Of a stretch of DNA of 64,000 nucleotides, positions 54,855 through 63,902 are shown piece after piece. Source of the DNA: an uncultured Acetatifactor sp. (GTDB lineage: Bacteria > Bacillota > Clostridia > Lachnospirales > Lachnospiraceae); the NCBI GenBank assembly GCA_934394665.1, contig CAKRRS010000004.1, positions 13,729-77,728 of the forward strand, read 5' to 3'. The position numbers were made by a program, and so were the translations under genes. Within the stretch, counting starts at the first letter, position 1. Each line of letters starts with the position of its first letter. The notes below the pieces were generated by a model. It searched no databases, was not told where the DNA came from, and worked only from the letters and a program-made list of their open reading frames with translations.

Positions 54855-55251
54855 ATTTCCCTCACCTTCTGCCGCAGCCGGCGGCCCTCATTCTTCGTCA
54901 CAAATCAGTTTGTAACCGGACAAAAACTACATTTACAAAAAAAGACACGCGGCAAAAGAGCAGGCGCAGTCCCACCACGCGTCATCCTTATTTTGTGCGG
55001 TGTGTGGAAAAATATACATACTACTGGATTTTTATTTATGAATATGATATATTCTTATTGTTAGTTGTAACTAACTATTTTATTCTTTAATTTTTTTATT
55101 AATTACACAAACATATCCATATCTTTGTAACAGCTTATATTTTTTTCTGAAATCAATGGTTCCACTACAGTTCAACCTGATTTTGGAGAAAAATCAAGTG
55201 TTGCGATCCGGATTGTTATTCATTTTACTACTTCCAGGAGGAAAATTTACA
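54855..55251. promoter_or_regulatory. Divergent intergenic region with operator-like palindrome
   Basis: A 397-base gap between the DUF1540 gene and the methyltransferase gene. GTTAGTT-GT-AACTAAC at 55060-55075 has perfect seven-bp arms, like MarR- or TetR-type sites, and lies in an AT-rich stretch with TATATT-like boxes. No regulator gene adjoins it. No gene is seen in the rest. Confidence 0.5.
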
Positions 55252-55890
55252 ATGACATCAGAAGAGTATAAAGCATTATCCGTAAAAGAATTCACCGAGG
55301 CAGCCAAAATCTATGACAGCGGTCATTCCGGTGTCTATGAGATGTGTAAGGACGACTATCCGTTTTTATTGGAAGAATTAGAAAAAGAGTCCTTCGATTC
55401 CGTACTGGACTGCGGCTGCGGTACCGGTCCGGCAATCGAATTATTGCACGAAAAATATCCCGAAAAGCATTTCACCGGTCTGGATCTGACACCGGAGATG
55501 ATCCATGTGGCACAGGAGAAAAATCTGTCTAATACCACATTCGTCGTCGGAGACTGTGAGAACATCCCTTTCCCGGAAAATACTTTTGACGCGATCATCT
55601 CTTCCAACAGCTTCCACCATTATCCGAATCCACAGGACTTTTTCAATAGTGCTTACCGGGTTCTGAAAAAGGGCGGACGTCTGATTCTGAGAGATTATAC
55701 CTCCAAATCATCCCTGCTGTTGTGGCTGTGTAATCATATCGAAATGCCGCTCGCACACTTGTGCGGTCACGGTGATGTCCGTATGTATTCCGGCGCGGAA
55801 TTCAGAAAATTTGCGGAAAACGCAGGTTTTGAGGTCGTTTCTTTTGAAGCACAGGCTAAAATGCGTGCCCATCTCGTGGCACGGAAATAA
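55252..55890 (+). CDS. Class I SAM-dependent methyltransferase
   Basis: A methyltransferase of about 212 residues. SAM-binding motif I is VLDCGCGTGPAIELL, with TGLDLTPEMI and VVGDCENIPFPENTFDAIISSNSFHH following, as in the Methyltransf_11 family. The start is placed at MTSEEYKAL, nine bases after CAGGAGG; the frame is open for 32 more codons upstream but without a site. Substrate unknown. Confidence 0.9.
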   Translation: MTSEEYKALSVKEFTEAAKIYDSGHSGVYEMCKDDYPFLLEELEKESFDSVLDCGCGTGPAIELLHEKYPEKHFTGLDLTPEMIHVAQEKNLSNTTFVVGDCENIPFPENTFDAIISSNSFHHYPNPQDFFNSAYRVLKKGGRLILRDYTSKSSLLLWLCNHIEMPLAHLCGHGDVRMYSGAEFRKFAENAGFEVVSFEAQAKMRAHLVARK

Positions 55891-55974
55891 CTTCAACTCG
55901 TCGTTCACTCCCTGCCATCTCCCCGGCAATCGTAATGGGATTCGTTCTCGCGAAATCATAGCGACATGCAAAAA

Positions 55975-56031
55975 CACCACCCCACTGGGAAAACGCATTT
56001 TAATCAATGCCGTTTTCCTTGCAGGGTGGTG
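55975..56031. terminator. Bidirectional terminator between methyltransferase gene and thrS
   Basis: A long imperfect stem, outer CACCACCC with GGGTGGTG and inner GGAAAACG.CAT with ATG.CGTTTTCC, bordered by A- and T-runs so that both converging genes end here. Confidence 0.88.
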
Positions 56032-56039
56032 CTTTTTCA

Positions 56040-57803
56040 TTACTTACCCAGCTTCTTGGTAGTGATCTCATCCTTTAACATAGCCAGGAATTCATCCCTG
56101 GATACGGTAGTGGTATTCTGCTGACCATGCAGTCTGTAGCTTACGGTACCGTCCTGTGCTTCCTGTTTTCCTAAGATGATCAGGTAAGGAATCTTCTTCA
56201 CCTGTGCTTCTCTTACACGATAGCCAAGCTTCTCTGCTCTCTCATCGATATCGACTCTGATATCATTATCTAACAGATAACCGTACAAATCATGTGCATA
56301 AGCATTCAGTTCTTCGTCGTCATTCTTAACAGGCAGGATCATAGCCTGTACGGGAGCCAGCCACAGCGGCAGGTTGCCCTTGGTCTCCTCGAGGATATAA
56401 GCCATGAATCTGTCCAGAGATCCGAGGATCGCTCTGTGCAAAACCACAGGAGTCTTCTTCTGACCATCCTTGTCTACATAGGTCAGATTGAACTTCGCGG
56501 GCAGGCAGAAATCCAGCTGGCAGGTAGACAATGTATACTCATTACCTACCGCAGGCTTTACGTTTACATCCAGCTTCGGTCCGTAGAATGCAGCCTCACC
56601 GATCTCCTCGGTATAATCAATACCCAGATCATCCAGAACTTTTCTCAGAGCATTCTCCGCATTGTTCCACATTTCGTCGTCATCGTGATATTTTACCTTA
56701 TCCGCAGGATCTCTCAGGGACAGGACACATCTGTAATCGGTGATACCGAAATCCTTGTAAGTATTGAAGATCAGATCTACAACATTGGAGAACTCAGACT
56801 CGATCTGCTCCGGAGTTACGAACAGATGCGCATCGTTCTGGCAGAAATGTCTGCCTCTCTCGATACCCTTCAAGGTTCCGCTGGCTTCAAAACGGAAGTC
56901 ATGTGCGATCTCACCGATACGGATGGGCAGATCCTTGTAGGAATGCTGCTGGTTAGCGTAGATCATCATATGATGAGGGCAGTTCATGGGGCGCAGTACG
57001 AAGGACTCTCCTTCTACTTCCATCGGAGGGAACATGTTCTCCTTGTAATGATCCCAGTGACCGGAAGTCTTGTACAGGTTTACGGTACCTACGCAGGGAG
57101 TCATTACATGCAGATACCCCAGTCTTCTCTCTTTATCCTTAATATAATTCTCCAGCTGCTGCCATACGGTATAACCCTTGGGAAGGAACATCGGCAGTCC
57201 GCGGCCTACCAGATCATCGGTCATGAACAGTTCCATCTCTTTGCCGATCTTTCTGTGGTCACGCTCTTTTGCCTCTTCCAGCTCTTTCAGATGTGCTTCC
57301 AACTCTTCTGCGGTAGGGAAACATACACCGTAGATACGCTGCATCACATGATTGCTTGCATCCCCCTTCCAGTATACGCCGGAATGTTTTACCAGTTTGA
57401 AGTTCTTGCACAGCTTGGTATTGTCCACGTGAGGTCCGCGGCACAGATCGGTGAAATCACCCTGATCGTAAACGGTGATGTTGCCGTCTTCCAGACCACT
57501 GATCAGATCCAGCTTGTACATATCGTCTTTGAACATTTCCATGGCTTCTGCCTTGGAAACTTCTCTTCTGTAGATTTTCTTGCCTTCCTTACAGATCTTC
57601 TTCATCTCTTTTTCGATGGCAGCGATGACTTCGTCATTGACTACATCATTGCCCAGATCGATATCGTAATAGAATCCTTCCTTTACGACAGGTCCTACCC
57701 AGAATTTTGCATTCGGATAGAGATGCTTTACTGCCTGTGCCATAACATGGGCGCAGGAATGATTCAGTGTTGAAAGTCTTTCGTCTTCCTTAAAATTAAC
57801 CAT
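56040..57803 (-). CDS. thrS: Threonyl-tRNA synthetase, lacking the TGS domain
   Basis: A 587-residue enzyme. Usual ThrRS is about 640 residues and begins with a TGS domain; this one starts straight at the editing domain, whose zinc-like site HxxxH is His 15 and His 19 (NHSCAHVMA), with Cys and His later in LCRGPHVDNT. The class II core shows MNCPHHMMIY with the zinc Cys, and motif 3 near VLHRAILGSLDRFMAYILEE. The anticodon domain ends the protein. It charges tRNA-Thr and is controlled by a T-box upstream. Confidence 0.97.
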   Translation of the reverse strand: MVNFKEDERLSTLNHSCAHVMAQAVKHLYPNAKFWVGPVVKEGFYYDIDLGNDVVNDEVIAAIEKEMKKICKEGKKIYRREVSKAEAMEMFKDDMYKLDLISGLEDGNITVYDQGDFTDLCRGPHVDNTKLCKNFKLVKHSGVYWKGDASNHVMQRIYGVCFPTAEELEAHLKELEEAKERDHRKIGKEMELFMTDDLVGRGLPMFLPKGYTVWQQLENYIKDKERRLGYLHVMTPCVGTVNLYKTSGHWDHYKENMFPPMEVEGESFVLRPMNCPHHMMIYANQQHSYKDLPIRIGEIAHDFRFEASGTLKGIERGRHFCQNDAHLFVTPEQIESEFSNVVDLIFNTYKDFGITDYRCVLSLRDPADKVKYHDDDEMWNNAENALRKVLDDLGIDYTEEIGEAAFYGPKLDVNVKPAVGNEYTLSTCQLDFCLPAKFNLTYVDKDGQKKTPVVLHRAILGSLDRFMAYILEETKGNLPLWLAPVQAMILPVKNDDEELNAYAHDLYGYLLDNDIRVDIDERAEKLGYRVREAQVKKIPYLIILGKQEAQDGTVSYRLHGQQNTTTVSRDEFLAMLKDEITTKKLGK

Positions 57804-57835
57804 TTTCGCTCTCCTTTTTGTTTTACATTAAAAAA

Positions 57836-58095
57836 GTCCCTTGCAACGATCTGCAAGGGACGTATCACACGCGGTTCCACCCTGATTGCAATTATTTTAA
57901 AAATAACTGCCACTCATTTACTCGTAACGGGAGCTGCCGGGCTGTATTAAAGCCACTCGGAGATGGTCTTCGTCCGCATCCGGCAAAACCGCTCACACCA
58001 CTTGCCGTTTTACCGGACAAGGCGGTTCTCTCTGGTACCATTACTGCTTCCTACTCTTCTCTTCAACGTTTTCATTGATTTCATCTGTTGCTTTA
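57836..58095 (-). promoter_or_regulatory. T-box leader of thrS, threonine specifier
   Basis: The T-box sequence GGGTGGAACCGCG (minus strand, 57870-57882) precedes a terminator stem GTCCCTTGCA/TGCAAGGGAC with a U-run (57836-57861). Farther upstream in stem I, the specifier appears as ACC (57965-57967) in GAAGACCA, a threonine codon. Uncharged tRNA-Thr binding switches the terminator off. Confidence 0.93.
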
Positions 58096-58109
58096 GGACT
58101 TATGTTGTT

Positions 58110-58138
58110 ATCATAGACCTTTTTACTTCAAATGTAAA
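58110..58138 (-). promoter_or_regulatory. Promoter of thrS
   Basis: TTTACA, 17 bases, TATGAT on the minus strand, between the carD stop and the T-box. Confidence 0.6.
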
Positions 58139-58145
58139 GGGGAAA

Positions 58146-58646
58146 TTATGCCTCCATCGCCTGTGTGATATAATTTTCCACATTTTCTCTTGGCATATTC
58201 AGAGATACTGCCAGTTCTCCGTATAAGTGATCCCCGGCGATCCGGAAGTACCTTGCATCAACGGCAGTCTCCTTACGGCCTGCTTCCTCACGCTTCTTTT
58301 TTCTCAAATATATCGTCTTGATGATCCGGACCAGATCTCCGCAGTCACTTGTTTTCAGGCAATTTTTATATTCCTGCTCCAGCAGTTTATCATTGGCAAT
58401 CGTAATCAGCGGGATCTGGGGAATACTCCGGATCAGGTGTTCCGCCTCCTCATGCGCGAGTACCTTCCGCATAGAGCTTTCCGCCTTATCCACCGGGATA
58501 TATACAGTGCCGGAAGAGCTGTACAACGGTTTTAAAATATAATACTCTCTTTCCTTATCAATTCCCGAAATATCCAGTGTCGTGATCTCTCCTACCTCAC
58601 AGACTCCTTTACTGCCACATACTACACGTTCGCCCTTCTGAAACAC
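58146..58646 (-). CDS. carD: CarD-like transcription regulator
   Basis: A protein of about 166 residues of the CarD/CdnL family. The N-terminal RNA-polymerase-binding Tudor-like domain starts FQKGERVVCGSKGVCEVGEI, and the C-terminal helical DNA-contact domain begins near residue 65. The start is placed at the GTG before FQKGERV, because GGAAGG precedes it and CarD proteins begin there; an upstream GTG 15 codons earlier is unlikely. CarD stabilises the open complex at rRNA and other promoters. Confidence 0.9.
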   Translation of the reverse strand: MFQKGERVVCGSKGVCEVGEITTLDISGIDKEREYYILKPLYSSSGTVYIPVDKAESSMRKVLAHEEAEHLIRSIPQIPLITIANDKLLEQEYKNCLKTSDCGDLVRIIKTIYLRKKKREEAGRKETAVDARYFRIAGDHLYGELAVSLNMPRENVENYITQAMEA

Positions 58647-58735
58647 CTTACCCTTCCTTTCCTCTGCCGGCCGCAGAAAACTGAAAAACACAATTTCCGT
58701 TTACTACCAATAGTATACCCATATTTTAACAGAAA

Positions 58736-58767
58736 AAACGCCGAAATGTCAGTCTCTTTCGGCGTTT
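58736..58767 (-). terminator. Terminator after SGNH-GNAT gene
   Basis: A perfect eleven-bp stem AAACGCCGAAA with TTTCGGCGTTT and, on the minus strand, a T-run. Confidence 0.85.
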
Positions 58768-58818
58768 CAATTCATTTTCGTGAATATTGCTCATAGGAAT
58801 CCGGTAAGGTATTGTGCA

Positions 58819-60051
58819 TTATTTCTGATAAGCGATGCGAGGATCTCCGTTTTCCAGGTAAATAATGCCTCTGCGTTCAAATCCGTTCTTCTCTAACAGG
58901 TGCTGCATGGTATGATTGTCAAAATGGGTATCTGCCCGCAGGTACTTCACTTTGCTCTGACAAAAGGCTACGCAGCGCGGAAACAACTCCTTCACTTCCC
59001 CGTCTCCTGCCAGCCGGTGAATCGTTCCGTACGGGGTCTCTCCTTCTCTAAAGCTGCCGTCTTCAATATAACCATAGGTAGGCTCTTCCTCCAGCAACAG
59101 CACAAATACACCGTGAATCCTGCCATCCTTTTTGAATACATAGAGCCGGTTCTTTTGAATGTCTTCTTTCAAGGTCTCCGGATCCGGATAAGCACCGTTC
59201 CACTGGTTCGGATTGCCACTCGATCTCATGTAGGCCTTTGCAATGTCATAGATTTCCAGGATTCTGGGCAAATCCTCTTCCCCGGCAGGTAAAATATTCT
59301 CGGTTGCCGCCTCTAAATCGGCTTTCTCATTCTGTTCTGTCATCCGTTTTTCTTCGACGCATTGGCTTTGTTCCACATGCTCGTAGGAATCTGCCACCTT
59401 ATTTATTTCCACATTCATGATTTCTCTCACTGCCGCTTCCATCCGCTCCGCAAGCTGTCTGTGTCCTTTTTTCGTCAAGTGTACATGATCCACACTTGTC
59501 AGTTCACAGCCTCCTGCATCCAGAAATCCCACGCCTTCCCGCACTGCCAGAAATGCATATTCTCTCGCCAGTCCCCTTGTTGCCTTCACGCTTTCCGCAT
59601 TAAAATCCTCATACGTAACGCCCTCTTCGATCGGCACCGGTGCAACTACCAGAATCCTCGGTCCTGCTGCTCCCCAACAGGGAACCGTTTTGGCGTCCTC
59701 CACCAGGATCTGCATTCCCAGTGCGATCTTCTTCGCATCCGTACCGAATTTGCTCTTGGCATCATTCGTTCCCAACATCAGGATCAACAGATCCAACGGC
59801 TCATGAGTATTCAGAAGCGCATGAAATACCGGCAGTAAGTTCACCGAGTCCATCGCCGGATCATCATACACACAGGTTCTGCCGCTCAAGCCCTCCTCTA
59901 TGACCAGATACTCGTCCCCCAGTGCCTTCTGCAGCAGGCATGTCCAACGCTCTTCTTCATTATATCTGCTGCCGTGATCTGCACTCTCTGAAGGATCCGT
60001 GCACAATCCATGCGTATTGGAATCTCCGATACAAAGAATATGTTTTTTCAT
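58819..60051 (-). CDS. Fusion of SGNH hydrolase and GNAT acetyltransferase
   Basis: A 410-residue two-domain protein. Residues 1-215 are an SGNH hydrolase with ILCIGDSNTHG (Ser near 10), LILMLGTNDAK and the catalytic pair in SVDHVHLTKKGH. After a Glu-rich linker (about 220-250), residues 255-410 look like a GNAT acetyltransferase with GRIHGVFVLLLEEEPTYGYIEDG and YLRADTHFDNHTMQHLLEKNGFERRGI. An esterase joined to an acetyltransferase is unusual. They might remove and add acyl groups on related substrates, but no function can be named. Confidence 0.85.
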   Translation of the reverse strand: MKKHILCIGDSNTHGLCTDPSESADHGSRYNEEERWTCLLQKALGDEYLVIEEGLSGRTCVYDDPAMDSVNLLPVFHALLNTHEPLDLLILMLGTNDAKSKFGTDAKKIALGMQILVEDAKTVPCWGAAGPRILVVAPVPIEEGVTYEDFNAESVKATRGLAREYAFLAVREGVGFLDAGGCELTSVDHVHLTKKGHRQLAERMEAAVREIMNVEINKVADSYEHVEQSQCVEEKRMTEQNEKADLEAATENILPAGEEDLPRILEIYDIAKAYMRSSGNPNQWNGAYPDPETLKEDIQKNRLYVFKKDGRIHGVFVLLLEEEPTYGYIEDGSFREGETPYGTIHRLAGDGEVKELFPRCVAFCQSKVKYLRADTHFDNHTMQHLLEKNGFERRGIIYLENGDPRIAYQK

Positions 60052-60132
60052 AAATCAGTATCTCCCGTAATCTGTCTGTTTTCTTCACTTAACTTCAAAA
60101 GAACAGGCTGCAATCCGCGGTCTGTCCACAAC

Positions 60133-60381
60133 TCAGATATTCAGGCACGGGAAAAATACAACGACATCGTCTCCCTGGCATTCCGCATACACACCTTCCA
60201 GTTCCATATTTACATCGTCGACACCGTTTGCCTCAAAATACTGCGTCAGGTTCATCAGCATTTCCATATAGGAGTTCTCTCCTTTTACGATAATGCCAAG
60301 TCCCTTGTCAGGCTCCTGCGTATAAAGTGTAAGATCTGCTGTTTCTGCTACATATTTTTGCACTGCTTCTAATACGGTCAT
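60133..60381 (-). CDS. Small acidic protein of unknown function
   Basis: An 82-residue acidic protein, MTVLEAVQKYVAETADLTLY onward, with a mixed helix-strand pattern and a C terminus GDDVVVFFPCLNI. I do not recognise a family. It follows the prfA terminator and precedes the SGNH-GNAT gene on the same strand. The length and codon pattern look genuine. Confidence 0.6.
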   Translation of the reverse strand: MTVLEAVQKYVAETADLTLYTQEPDKGLGIIVKGENSYMEMLMNLTQYFEANGVDDVNMELEGVYAECQGDDVVVFFPCLNI

Positions 60382-60405
60382 GGTCTTTTCCTCGCCTTTT
60401 TTTGC

Positions 60406-60441
60406 AAAAGCGGCCCATTGACTATGTCAAAGACCGCTTTT
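60406..60441 (-). terminator. Terminator after prfA
   Basis: AAAAGCGG with CCGCTTTT, with an inner GAC/GTC stem; on the minus strand it ends in CCGCTTTTGC and an A-run follows, so it is a moderate terminator. Confidence 0.65.
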
Positions 60442-60453
60442 CAAATCAGTCAT

Positions 60454-61533
60454 TTAGTTCTCTTCATTCATCTTCGCCAGCTTCGCTGCCTGGTCGGCTG
60501 CGATACATGCGTCAATGATTTCTTCGATATCACCGTTCATGATCTTATCCAGTTTATACAGGGTCAGACCGATACGATGGTCAGTTACACGTCCCTGGGG
60601 GAAGTTGTAGGTACGGATCTTCTCGGAACGGTCTCCGGTACCGATCTGGCTGCGGCGCATCTCTGCTTCCGCATCATGTCTCTGCTGCTGCTCGATATCA
60701 TACAGCTTAGATTTCAGCAGAGCGAATGCCTTCGCCTTGTTCTGGATCTGGGACTTCTCGGTCTGGCTGTATACCACGATTCCGGAAGGATAGTGGGTCA
60801 GACGTACCGCGGAGTCAGTGGTGTTGACACACTGACCGCCGTTACCGGATGCTCTCATAACGTCGATACGGATATCCTTATCCTCAATAACGATATCAAT
60901 ATCATCATCTACTTCCGGCATCACCGCCACACTGATGGTAGAAGTATGGATACGTCCGCCGCTCTCGGTCTCCGGCACACGCTGTACACGGTGTACACCG
61001 CTCTCATACTTCATCTTGGAGTATGCACCCTGTCCACTGATGGTGAACTGCACTTCCTTCATACCGCCGATACCGATCTCATCCACGTTGATCAGTTCTA
61101 CCTTCCAACGCTGTTTCTCGGCATAATGTACATACATACGATAAATCTCTGCCGCAAACAATGCAGCCTCATCGCCGCCGGCACCTGCACGGATTTCCAC
61201 GATTACGTTCTTGTCATCGTTAGGATCCTTGGGCAGTAACAGAATCTTCAGCTCCTGCTCCAGCTCTTCCACACGCTTCTTGCTGTCATTCAGAGTTTCC
61301 TTGATCATGTCACGCATTTCTTCGTCTTTTTCCTCTTCCAGCATGGAAAGAGAATCCTCGATATCCTGCTTACACTTTTTGTACTCTGTATACGCATCCA
61401 CGATAGGAGTCAGATCACTCTGTTCCTTCATCAGCTTGCGGAAACGCTCTTGATTATTGGTCACAGTGGGCTCATGCAATTCGCCCATGATTTCTTCAAA
61501 TCGAATCAATAAATCTTCCAATTTGTCAAACAT
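60454..61533 (-). CDS. prfA: Peptide chain release factor 1
   Basis: A 359-residue RF1. The stop-codon-reading PxT tripeptide is PET in [16 protein letters not shown], and the catalytic GGQ is in [17 protein letters not shown] (Cys replaces the more usual His after GGQ). It reads UAA and UAG and releases the peptide. It follows prmC, which methylates this GGQ glutamine. Confidence 0.98.
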   Translation of the reverse strand: MFDKLEDLLIRFEEIMGELHEPTVTNNQERFRKLMKEQSDLTPIVDAYTEYKKCKQDIEDSLSMLEEEKDEEMRDMIKETLNDSKKRVEELEQELKILLLPKDPNDDKNVIVEIRAGAGGDEAALFAAEIYRMYVHYAEKQRWKVELINVDEIGIGGMKEVQFTISGQGAYSKMKYESGVHRVQRVPETESGGRIHTSTISVAVMPEVDDDIDIVIEDKDIRIDVMRASGNGGQCVNTTDSAVRLTHYPSGIVVYSQTEKSQIQNKAKAFALLKSKLYDIEQQQRHDAEAEMRRSQIGTGDRSEKIRTYNFPQGRVTDHRIGLTLYKLDKIMNGDIEEIIDACIAADQAAKLAKMNEEN

Positions 61534-61594
61534 AGATTTTTCCTCTCAGATATAAGTTCGTAACAGCGCACTTCATAACTTCCTTGATTTCTTC

Positions 61595-62563
61595 TCAGAC
61601 TGTTACATAAGTTCCATATACTACACGATCCAGACCGGCATAATCCTGTACCACCTGCACTTCACGGTATCCGTGCTGCCGCATCAGTTCTGACACTGCC
61701 TGTCCCTGATCATATCCTATTTCAAAAAATAACATGCCGCTGCTCACCAGATGTGATCCGGCATCTTCAATAATACGGCGGTAAAATTCCAATCCGTCCG
61801 CTGTTCCGTCCAAAGCCATACGTGGCTCATGATCACGTACCTCCGGCATCAGCCTGTCTACCTCTGCACTGGCAATGTACGGGGGATTCGATACAATGAT
61901 CTCGAATTTTCCTTCTACGTTTTCAAACAGATCACTCTGTAGGAATCGCGCTCTGCCTGCTGTCTCATTTTCCGCAAAATCTAATGCCGCTTCTGCGTCA
62001 CCCGATTCTGCTTCGAACGTTTTGTCTCCGTCGACTTTTGCTTCGGGCAATTTTATTTCCAAACTCACCGGCTTCGAAGGTTTTTCTCCCAGAATCCTCT
62101 GTGCATTCCGCTCTGCCACCTGCAACGCTTCCGCAGACAGATCCACGCCCAGCCCTTCACATCCGTTGCTGTAATGCAGCAGACTGATCAGAATGCAGCC
62201 TGATCCGGTACACATATCCAGCACACGCATACCGTCATGGAGTTCCTTCAGCGCTTCCTCCACCAGGATCTCGGTGTCCTGTCTGGGAATCAGCACATGC
62301 TCATTGACCGTAAATGTCAGTCCCATGAAATCCTGTTCGCCGGTCAGTTGCTGCAACGGAATATGCCCGGCACGCTTTTTGATCCAGTCCATGTATTTTT
62401 CTTCTGCTTCCACGGTTACCGGCTGCTCGCCGTGTACCAGCAGATCATTACGGTTCGTACCGCACACAGCTTCCAGCAAAAGTCTGGCATCCAATGCATC
62501 CTCTTCTATTCCTGCCTCATTAAGGATACGATAGCCTTTTTCATAGCATTCCCGATAAGTCAT
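61595..62563 (-). CDS. prmC: Release factor glutamine methyltransferase PrmC, with an acidic insertion
   Basis: A 322-residue enzyme. An N-terminal helical domain is followed by the SAM site LDMCTGSGCILISLLHY and the substrate motif IIVSNPPYIAS. Between strands 2 and 3 a 35-residue insert (around 172-208, KPVSLEIKLPEAKVDGDKTF and on) is longer than usual and rich in Asp, Glu and Lys. The function is methylation of the GGQ glutamine of RF1 and RF2. The start is five bases from the DUF1385 stop. Confidence 0.96.
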   Translation of the reverse strand: MTYRECYEKGYRILNEAGIEEDALDARLLLEAVCGTNRNDLLVHGEQPVTVEAEEKYMDWIKKRAGHIPLQQLTGEQDFMGLTFTVNEHVLIPRQDTEILVEEALKELHDGMRVLDMCTGSGCILISLLHYSNGCEGLGVDLSAEALQVAERNAQRILGEKPSKPVSLEIKLPEAKVDGDKTFEAESGDAEAALDFAENETAGRARFLQSDLFENVEGKFEIIVSNPPYIASAEVDRLMPEVRDHEPRMALDGTADGLEFYRRIIEDAGSHLVSSGMLFFEIGYDQGQAVSELMRQHGYREVQVVQDYAGLDRVVYGTYVTV

Positions 62564-62568
62564 TGCTT

Positions 62569-63564
62569 CTAGTCCTCTGGTTCTGCCGGCTTATCGTCCT
62601 TCATCCAGCTCTCATCCACTTCATAGCCGAAGGTATCCTGCAGATATTTCTTCCAGTCAAATACAGCTTCCACGGAAGCGATGGCTACCTCTGCCATACT
62701 CTCATCCGGCTCCTTCGTGGTCATACGCTGGATCCACATACCGGGTGCGGACAGAATCTTAATGAAAATATTATCGGTGCGGCCTGCCAGACGGATGATC
62801 TCATAAGAGATTCCGGCTACCACCGGCATCAACAGGATACGTAAAATCACCTTTTCCGCCACATTGTCTACCTGAATAAAGAAGAACAATACGATACTTA
62901 CCAGCATAACGAAGAAAATAAAGCTGGTACCGCAGCGCTTATGCAGCCTGGAACTGCGCATGACATTATGCACCGTAAGGGGTCTTCCTTTTTCGATACA
63001 GTTGATGCATTTATGCTCCGCGCCATGATACTGATACAGGCGGCGGATATCCTTCATGGCACTGATGCCCCATACATACAGAAGGAACAATGCAATACGG
63101 ATCACACCTTCAATGATCGCCATCAGGGACCGGTTGCGGATAAAGTTCTCAAACAATGACGAAATAAAATACGGTAAAACAATAAAAATACCGACAGCCA
63201 ATACCACGGAGATCACAGTCACGATTCCTGACAACAGCTTCTCTCCGTTACCGCCGCTCATCTTGTCCATTGCCTTGTCGAACTTTGTCTCTTTTCCGTC
63301 CTCTTCTTCATAGAAGCTTGCCGAATAGTTCAGCGCCTTCGTTCCCAGAATCAGAGAATCCAGGAAATTAAAGATACCGCGGATAAAAGGGAGCTCCTTG
63401 ATCCGGCTTCCGTGTGCCAGCCCCTGATAAGTCTCCACTTCCACTTCGATCTCACCGTCCGGCTTACGGACAGCTACCGCATATTTCTCTTTATTTTTCA
63501 TCATAACGCCTTCCAGCACGGCCTGTCCGCCGATACCGGAATAACGACTCTTTCTTCTAGCCAT
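62569..63564 (-). CDS. DUF1385 membrane protein
   Basis: A 331-residue protein with at least five hydrophobic segments and the family blocks GIGGQAVLEGVMMKNKEKYAVAVRKPDG and YQYHGAEHKCINCIEKGRPLT. The family sits next to prmC and prfA in Clostridia and its function is unknown. It has an AAGGATG site. Confidence 0.95.
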   Translation of the reverse strand: MARRKSRYSGIGGQAVLEGVMMKNKEKYAVAVRKPDGEIEVEVETYQGLAHGSRIKELPFIRGIFNFLDSLILGTKALNYSASFYEEEDGKETKFDKAMDKMSGGNGEKLLSGIVTVISVVLAVGIFIVLPYFISSLFENFIRNRSLMAIIEGVIRIALFLLYVWGISAMKDIRRLYQYHGAEHKCINCIEKGRPLTVHNVMRSSRLHKRCGTSFIFFVMLVSIVLFFFIQVDNVAEKVILRILLMPVVAGISYEIIRLAGRTDNIFIKILSAPGMWIQRMTTKEPDESMAEVAIASVEAVFDWKKYLQDTFGYEVDESWMKDDKPAEPED

Positions 63565-63649
63565 AAATATTCATCCTTATAAATACAGATTGTATGTCGC
63601 CCAAAGTCCCCACCGGGCCGATTCCCGTTTTCAAGACTCTGTATAATGA

Positions 63650-63690
63650 GCAAAAACGGTTGAGATAAGAATACCTCAACCGTTCTCTTG
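63650..63690 (-). terminator. Terminator after rpmE
   Basis: A perfect ten-bp stem AACGGTTGAG with CTCAACCGTT; on the minus strand TTTTTGCTC follows. Confidence 0.8.
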
Positions 63691-63701
63691 CAATCTCAAT
63701 C

Positions 63702-63902
63702 TTATTTAACACCGTATTTCTTATTGAACTTATCAATACGGCCATCGGTTCTTGCAGACTTCTGCTGGCCAGTGTAGAATGAATGACACTTGGAGCAAAC
63801 TTCTACATGAAGCTCGGGCTTGGTGGAGCCGGTTACAAATGTGTTGCCACAGTTGCAGGTTACAGTTGCCTGATAGTAAGCGGGATGGATTCCTTCTTTC
63901 AT
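63702..63902 (-). CDS. rpmE: Ribosomal protein L31, zinc-binding type
   Basis: A 66-residue L31 beginning [20 protein letters not shown]. The zinc cysteines are C16, C18, C37 and C40 (CSKC). The start is chosen at MKEGIHP, after GAGAGGTG; the frame runs 18 codons upstream but without a site or homology. It heads the rpmE-DUF1385-prmC-prfA cluster. Its promoter lies in the last 100 bases of the window. Confidence 0.98.
   Translation of the reverse strand: MKEGIHPAYYQATVTCNCGNTFVTGSTKPELHVEVCSKCHSFYTGQQKSARTDGRIDKFNKKYGVK

Noticed and set aside
56292-57773. A 493-codon plus-strand frame opposite thrS
   Set aside because: Antisense shadow of a highly conserved gene; composition is unlike a real protein.
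63557-63745. Minus-strand 62-codon frame between rpmE and the DUF1385 gene
   Set aside because: It overlaps the rpmE terminator and 3' end, has no ribosome site and no recognisable domain.
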